A DNA stretch of 52,156 nt from Flavobacteriales bacterium (GTDB taxonomy: Bacteria > Bacteroidota > Bacteroidia > Flavobacteriales_E > Vicingaceae), in contig CAJPFH010000116.1 of the NCBI GenBank assembly GCA_905339165.1, positions 1-52,156 of the forward strand, read 5' to 3'. Shown here in pieces: positions 48,388 through 52,156 of the stretch. Within the stretch, counting starts at the first letter, position 1. Each line of letters opens with the position of its first letter. A program made the translations under genes and the position numbers. The notes beneath the pieces are model-generated. The model was not told the origin of the DNA. It was given only the letters and a program-made list of their open reading frames with translations, and ran no database searches.

Positions 48388-48405
48388 CAAAGTTAGGCAA
48401 ATATA
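48388..48405 (-). promoter_or_regulatory. Two tandem -7 boxes before secA
   Basis: On the minus strand, TATATTTG (plus-strand 48398-48405) and TAACTTTG (plus-strand 48388-48395) both match TAnnTTTG and lie 10 bases apart, 26-36 bases before the secA start. TAACTTTG would give a leader of about 20 bases. Confidence 0.6.
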
Positions 48406-48428
48406 GGTTATGAGAGAGGGTATAAAAA

Positions 48429-48459
48429 AAAGAGCGGTTTGTTTTTTAAACCGCTCTTT
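48429..48459 (-). terminator. Intrinsic terminator of the DUF2795 gene
   Basis: A 12-bp perfect stem (48429-48440 against 48448-48459; core GAGCGG/CCGCTC) with a 7-base loop. On the minus strand it is followed by a T-run (plus-strand A-run 48424-48430). It lies 21 bases beyond the DUF2795 stop and separates that gene from secA. Confidence 0.88.
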
Positions 48460-48480
48460 AGTACCCTGCTTTGAGGCACT

Positions 48481-48702
48481 CTAATACTCGTCTTCGTTAA
48501 AGAAAAAATCTTCTTTACTGGGGTAGTCCGGCCAAATCTCATCAATGCTTTCGTAGTTTTCGCCTTCATCTTCTATTTGCTGAAGGTTTTCTACCACCTC
48601 TAATGGAGCCCCTGTTCTGATGGCAAAATCTATCAACTCATCTTTTGTTGCCGGCCAAGGGGCATCTTCTAGGTACGATGCTAATTCTAATGTCCAATAC
48701 AT
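48481..48702 (-). CDS. DUF2795 domain small protein
   Basis: This 73-residue acidic protein begins MYWTLELASYLEDAPWPATKDELIDFAIRTGAPLEVVENLQQI, which matches the DUF2795 type (a small helical domain common in Bacteroidota, with the pattern LEDAPWPATKDELIDYA). The C-terminus is very acidic (WPDYPSKEDFFFNEDEY). It has no signal peptide, so it is cytoplasmic. It has a '-7' box and its own terminator, so it is a single-gene unit. Its function is not known. Confidence 0.9.
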   Translation of the reverse strand: MYWTLELASYLEDAPWPATKDELIDFAIRTGAPLEVVENLQQIEDEGENYESIDEIWPDYPSKEDFFFNEDEY

Positions 48703-48730
48703 AGTAATTTATAATTTTTAAAACTCTACG

Positions 48731-48738
48731 CAAAAGTA
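48731..48738 (-). promoter_or_regulatory. Bacteroidota -7 box for the DUF2795 gene
   Basis: The minus strand reads TACTTTTG, an exact TAnnTTTG match 28 bases before the start codon. A TTG lies only 12 bases further upstream, so -33 spacing is not standard. Confidence 0.55.
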
Positions 48739-48826
48739 TTTTTTTTGTTCCAATAAAAAAGAAAAGAATTTAACAAGAAAAAAGGATGCTATAAAACTGT
48801 TTTTCAGGAACTAATAAAAAAGTTTT

Positions 48827-49375
48827 TCACATTTTAGGTTTCCATGGGGTTTCTTGTACATCGAAAAAAACGGATAGTTTGCGGGCTAAAACAAATAAGT
48901 AATCGGAAAGCCGATTTAAGTATTTAAGTATAATCGGATTTATTTTTTCGTTTACTGATAACAAAGAAACTTCTCTTTCGGCTCTACGACAAACGCAACG
49001 AGCTACATGGGCGTACGATACAACAGTGTGTCCTCCGGGTAATACAAAGGATTTCATTTCGGGCAGTGTTTCGTTAAGTAAGTCTATTTCTTTTTCCAAA
49101 AAAAGTATATCTTCTTCTAAAACCTGAGGTAATTTCATTTTACTTTTATTGGTATCGTTTGCCAATTGGGAGCCGATGGTAAAGAGTCTATCTTGAATTT
49201 CTACAAGTGTTTTTTTTTCGTTTACTTCTATGTTTTGATCTCGTAATAACCCTATCCAAGAGTTCAACTCATCAACTGTTCCGTAAGCCACAATGCGTTG
49301 GTGATGTTTTGGAACCCTTGTTCCTCCAATTAACGAGGTATTACCAGTATCTCCTTTTTTGGTATAAATTTTCAT
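48827..49375 (-). CDS. Cob(I)alamin adenosyltransferase, PduO type
   Basis: This 182-residue enzyme transfers the adenosyl group of ATP to cob(I)alamin, making adenosylcobalamin. The ATP-binding N-terminus is [20 protein letters not shown], then [15 protein letters not shown]. The active-site part is [26 protein letters not shown] and [15 protein letters not shown]. Its length and motifs match the trimeric PduO/MMAB family. The start ATG overlaps the stop of the upstream ABC ATPase gene by four bases (ATGA), so the two are translationally coupled. Confidence 0.96.
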   Translation of the reverse strand: MKIYTKKGDTGNTSLIGGTRVPKHHQRIVAYGTVDELNSWIGLLRDQNIEVNEKKTLVEIQDRLFTIGSQLANDTNKSKMKLPQVLEEDILFLEKEIDLLNETLPEMKSFVLPGGHTVVSYAHVARCVCRRAEREVSLLSVNEKINPIILKYLNRLSDYLFVLARKLSVFFDVQETPWKPKM

Positions 49376-50076
49376 TGCATTACCGTTATTTGCTGATTTT
49401 TCTCGTCCTTCTCTACCATTCCATCTCTTAAACGAATTACCCGGTGAGCGTGCAAGGCAATATCTTCTTCGTGTGTTACTAATACAATGGTGTTTCCGCT
49501 TTTATGAATGGTATCGAATAATGCCATTATCTCGTATGATGTTTTGGTGTCGAGATTTCCGGTTGGTTCATCGGCTAAAATAATTGAAGGGTTATTTACC
49601 AATGCTCTTGCTACAGCCACTCGTTGCCGTTGACCACCCGATAACTCGTTGGGTTTATGTTCCATTCTATCCGAAAGACCCACTTGTTCCAGTACAAATG
49701 CAGCTTTTTCTTCTCTTTCTTTTTTTGAAATGCCTGCGTAAACTAATGGTAATGCTACATTTTCAAGTGCCGAAGAGCGTGGTAATAAATTAAATGTTTG
49801 AAAAATAAAGCCGATTTCCTTGTTTCGTATTTCAGCTAATTCATTATCACTTAATTTACTTACCTCTTTGCTATTTAAAATATACTGCCCCGAAGTGGGT
49901 GTATCTAAGCACCCTATGATGTTCATTAAAGTTGATTTCCCGGAACCTGATGGACCCATTAGAGCCACGAATTCATTTTTATTAATATTTAATGATAGCG
50001 ATTTAAGAACATGTATGGTTTGATTTCCTAGGCGAAAATTTTTAACCAGATTTTTTATTTCGATAACGGAGTTCAC
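49372..50076 (-). CDS. LolD/MacB-type ABC transporter ATP-binding protein
   Basis: This 234-residue ATPase has Walker [10 protein letters not shown] (41-49), the MacB/LolD-like stretch [16 protein letters not shown], a Q-loop in [11 protein letters not shown], the signature [15 protein letters not shown], Walker [16 protein letters not shown] and the H-loop VTHEEDIA. Such ATPases pair with FtsX/MacB-like permeases in lipoprotein release or export; no permease gene is nearby. The start is a GTG at 50076; no later Met fits before the first beta strand. A '-7' box lies so close to this GTG that the mRNA may be nearly leaderless. Confidence 0.94.
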   Translation of the reverse strand: MNSVIEIKNLVKNFRLGNQTIHVLKSLSLNINKNEFVALMGPSGSGKSTLMNIIGCLDTPTSGQYILNSKEVSKLSDNELAEIRNKEIGFIFQTFNLLPRSSALENVALPLVYAGISKKEREEKAAFVLEQVGLSDRMEHKPNELSGGQRQRVAVARALVNNPSIILADEPTGNLDTKTSYEIMALFDTIHKSGNTIVLVTHEEDIALHAHRVIRLRDGMVEKDEKNQQITVMQ

Positions 50077-50080
50077 TTTT

Positions 50081-50088
50081 CAAAAATA
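50081..50088 (-). promoter_or_regulatory. -7 box abutting the GTG start of the ABC ATPase gene
   Basis: The minus strand reads TATTTTTG (TAnnTTTG) with only four bases between it and the GTG start codon. If used, transcription would begin at or very near the start codon. It may equally be a chance match in AT-rich DNA. Confidence 0.3.
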
Positions 50089-50102
50089 CGAAAAAAGGAG
50101 GG

Positions 50103-50876
50103 TTAATACCTAAGAACAAAATGTTCTTTACTAAATGCTTTATTAGTAAAACACAAACCTACTTCAAACAAATCGATACTTAATGTTACTTCGTTTTTAG
50201 ATATTATTTCTTTCCAGGCTTGGTTCATATCCTTACTCCAGTTTATATCATCTATAATAAAGATGGCGTTTTCTTGCAGATAAGGAATGCACATATTAAA
50301 ATATGCTAAAAGAAACTTTCCTCTGTGGTTACCATCAATAAAAATTAAATCGAATTTATTTTTTTTCAGTACAGAAGGTAAAACATCATCAAAGTTTCCC
50401 GTAATTAGACGAATATTCTGCAAATTCATTTTAGCAAAATTGATTTCTGCTATTCTGCTTATATTCGGGCAACCTTCTATGGTATAGAGGTTGTTTTGAG
50501 AGGAAACCGAAGCCATGTACATGGTAGAAATACCAAGCGATGTGCCTAACTCCAATATATTTTTACATTTATATTCCTTTACTATTTTAAAAAGTAATTG
50601 CCCATATTTAGGTTGTTTTGCCGAGTAACGGGCGATATCTGATATCTTTCTTTTGTGTTTCTTATTTTTTTTTGAACCGGCTCCAAAATCGGTTACTTCA
50701 ATCTCTATTTGACTTAATAATAGTTTTGCTCGAATAGATTCTATATTTTCAAAGGCGTAAAAAGATTGATTATTCTTTAAAATGTGTTGAATTAAATGAA
50801 AAACGAATGGAGAGTGCACCCCATGTGCCGTTTTTGCTTTAAAAAAATATTTTACGAAACTTAGTATCCGAAACAT
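50103..50876 (-). CDS. Class I SAM-dependent methyltransferase
   Basis: This 257-residue cytoplasmic protein has the SAM-binding motif I NILELGTSLGISTMYMA (106-122), the acidic residue in YTIEGCP (Glu134), FDLIFIDGNHRGKFLLAYF (175-193) and AIFIIDDINWS (204-214). This pattern resembles the class I O-methyltransferase/Rossmann family. The N-terminus has AKTAHGVHSPFVFHLIQHIL. The methyl acceptor is unknown. It diverges from the asparaginase gene with only 31 bases between the starts, and the ABC ATPase gene begins 26 bases past its stop. Confidence 0.9.
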   Translation of the reverse strand: MFRILSFVKYFFKAKTAHGVHSPFVFHLIQHILKNNQSFYAFENIESIRAKLLLSQIEIEVTDFGAGSKKNKKHKRKISDIARYSAKQPKYGQLLFKIVKEYKCKNILELGTSLGISTMYMASVSSQNNLYTIEGCPNISRIAEINFAKMNLQNIRLITGNFDDVLPSVLKKNKFDLIFIDGNHRGKFLLAYFNMCIPYLQENAIFIIDDINWSKDMNQAWKEIISKNEVTLSIDLFEVGLCFTNKAFSKEHFVLRY

Positions 50877-50907
50877 TTCTCCCTACTCTTATACAAATAT
50901 TATAAAT

Positions 50908-51948
50908 ATGAACTATCAAATCCTAATTTTAATACTTTTATTCATTCGAATTTGTGTTGCACAAAAAAACGAAACAATGAACATCAACCATAAGTACGGA
51001 ATTGTATTACACGGAGGTGCCGGTACCATACTTCGCGAAAATATGAACGAGGAGCTTGAAACACTTTACATTAAAAAATTGCAAGAAGCCTTAGACAGCG
51101 GATATGCCATACTTGAAAAAAACGGCTCTGCCCTAGATGCTGTTACAGCGGCTGTAAATGTAATGGAAAACTCTCCCTTGTTTAATGCCGGAAAAGGCTC
51201 GGTATTTTCAGCTGCCGGAAAAAACGAAATGGACGCAAGCATTATGGACGGCCGCACACTACAAGCCGGAGCGGTAGCCTCTGTTACAAAAATTAAAAAC
51301 CCTATTACAGCTGCACGGTGTGTAATGGAAAAATCGGCTCATGTATTACTTATGGGTACCGGAGCCGAAGAGTTTGCCAAAGAAAAAGGAATTGAACTCG
51401 TTGAGGAATCGTACTTTTTTGATGAAATGAGGTGGAAACAGTTTCAAAAAATAAAAGAAATTCAAAAAATACAATTAGACCATAGCGATGACAAGGAAGA
51501 GATGATTAACCCCGAAGAGCCTTTTAAAGATGAAAAGTTTGGAACTGTGGGAGCCGTGGCTTTAGATAAGCATGGAAATTTAGCAGCAGGAACTTCTACC
51601 GGAGGTATGACTAATAAAAAATTTGGAAGAGTGGGAGATTCTCCTATTATTGGCGCAGGCAATTATGCCAACAATACTACTTGTGCAGTATCTTGTACCG
51701 GACATGGCGAATATTTTATAAGAAATGTAGTAGCCTACGATGTGGCTGCACTTATAAAATATAAAAATTATTCTCTTCAGCAGGCTTGCAACGAAGTAAT
51801 AAATATAAAATTAAAGCAGCAAGGTGGAGAAGGAGGCTTAATTGCCATAGATAAAAACGGAAATATCCAAATGCCCTTTAATACCAAGGGGATGTATAGG
51901 GGATACAAATTACAGAATAATCAATCCGGAATTTTTATTTTTGAATAA
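50908..51948 (+). CDS. Isoaspartyl peptidase/L-asparaginase (Ntn hydrolase), exported
   Basis: This 346-residue protein has an N-terminal hydrophobic signal (MNYQILILILLFIRICVA, then Q), so it should be periplasmic. Signatures are GIVLHGGAGTI (from residue 33), GSALDAVTAAVNVMENSPLFNAGKGSVF, NEMDASIMDG, and the autocleavage site FGTVGAVALDKHGNLAAGTSTGG with Thr213 as the catalytic N-terminal nucleophile; GDSPIIGAGNYA follows. Family members split isoaspartyl dipeptides and asparagine. Type and length fit. A 44-base palindromic terminator follows. Confidence 0.95.
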   Translation: MNYQILILILLFIRICVAQKNETMNINHKYGIVLHGGAGTILRENMNEELETLYIKKLQEALDSGYAILEKNGSALDAVTAAVNVMENSPLFNAGKGSVFSAAGKNEMDASIMDGRTLQAGAVASVTKIKNPITAARCVMEKSAHVLLMGTGAEEFAKEKGIELVEESYFFDEMRWKQFQKIKEIQKIQLDHSDDKEEMINPEEPFKDEKFGTVGAVALDKHGNLAAGTSTGGMTNKKFGRVGDSPIIGAGNYANNTTCAVSCTGHGEYFIRNVVAYDVAALIKYKNYSLQQACNEVINIKLKQQGGEGGLIAIDKNGNIQMPFNTKGMYRGYKLQNNQSGIFIFE

Positions 51949-51970
51949 ATATTAAAAAAATCGATTCGCC

Positions 51971-52014
51971 TACAACTGAAAAAGGGAGAAATATTTCTCC
52001 CTTTTTCAGTTGTA
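51971..52014. terminator. Two-way terminator (44-base perfect palindrome)
   Basis: A perfect palindrome: 51971-51992 is the reverse complement of 51993-52014, with core AGGGAGAAAT/ATTTCTCCCT. It has T-runs on both strands and lies between the asparaginase gene and the opposing gene at the right edge. Confidence 0.88.
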
Positions 52015-52026
52015 AACTTTGTTTTC

Positions 52027-52155
52027 TTACTTCTGCACAGCTACTTTTAATGAGTGCTTGTAGTTATTTGTTGTAAAATTTATTTGGTACGTACCATTCG
52101 GTAAAAATTGTAAATCCAGATTTGCTTGCCCGCCCATTACATTTACATTGTTTTC
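52027..52155 (-). CDS. Probable T9SS cargo protein, C-terminal end (partial)
   Basis: The last 42 codons and stop of a minus-strand gene cut by the right edge. The reading includes NVMGGQANLDLQFLPNGTYQ, then INFTTNNYKHSLKVAVQK before TAA. The pattern NGTY.I.........LKV.VQK fits the end of a T9SS type A sorting domain, where LPNGTY is followed by a basic C-terminus. The passenger domain is off the window, so this is an inference from the tail only. The palindromic terminator at 51971-52014 lies just past its stop. Confidence 0.6.
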   Translation of the reverse strand, partial: ENNVNVMGGQANLDLQFLPNGTYQINFTTNNYKHSLKVAVQK

Positions 52156-52156
52156 G

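Overview
The window comes from an AT-rich Bacteroidota chromosome, most likely a Flavobacteriales- or Chitinophagales-like lineage. The evidence is type IX secretion (T9SS) C-terminal domains on six or more products, several '-7' promoter boxes of the form TAnnTTTG, start codons with little Shine-Dalgarno signal, and lineage-typical families (DUF1573, DUF4846, DUF4907, a ~1100-residue SecA). Family names come from reading motifs by eye; no database was searched. No tRNA, rRNA, CRISPR array, transposase, phage gene or plasmid gene was seen, so this looks like ordinary chromosome.

Layout. 1-3780: the tail of one T9SS type B (gliding-associated C-terminal) protein, a small secreted protein and a 1024-residue PKD adhesin-like protein, ending in a strong two-way terminator. 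3793-6489 (minus): a PLP aminotransferase and two tandem DUF1573 proteins. 6635-11470 (plus): valS and ppk1. 11625-18412 (plus): a three-gene cluster of a giant 14-repeat coiled-coil protein, a protein with a LecA-like C-terminal domain, and a DUF4846 protein. 18480-21333: a complete iron/cobalamin-type ABC importer (binding lipoprotein, permease, ATPase). 21390-25442: a small membrane protein, RecQ helicase and a UbiD-family decarboxylase. 25446-31313 (minus): a tightly packed operon of a LysM lytic-transglycosylase-like protein, two SGNH hydrolases and an MBOAT acyltransferase. 31417-32687: a histone H1-like Lys/Ala protein and a TPR lipoprotein. 32763-40789: an M2-family metallopeptidase, an alpha/beta hydrolase, ligA, two secreted proteins, gmhA and a YifB/ComM ATPase. 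40803-44939 (minus): three tandem six-blade Kelch-like T9SS proteins followed by a DUF4907 lipoprotein. 45015-50876 (minus): secA, DUF2795, PduO-type adenosyltransferase, a LolD/MacB-like ATPase and a methyltransferase. 50908-52156: an isoaspartyl peptidase/asparaginase, a terminator and the tail of a probable T9SS cargo protein.

Most promising for new biology: (1) the 25.4-31.3 kb operon, which reads as a surface-glycan or peptidoglycan O-acylation module whose lytic-transglycosylase-like member has lost the catalytic glutamate; (2) the 11.6-18.4 kb operon, joining a giant repeat/coiled-coil protein to a LecA-like domain protein and a DUF4846 protein with Cys and His in an NlpC-like setting; (3) the Kelch x3 + DUF4907 surface operon. 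These roles are inferred from domain content and gene order.
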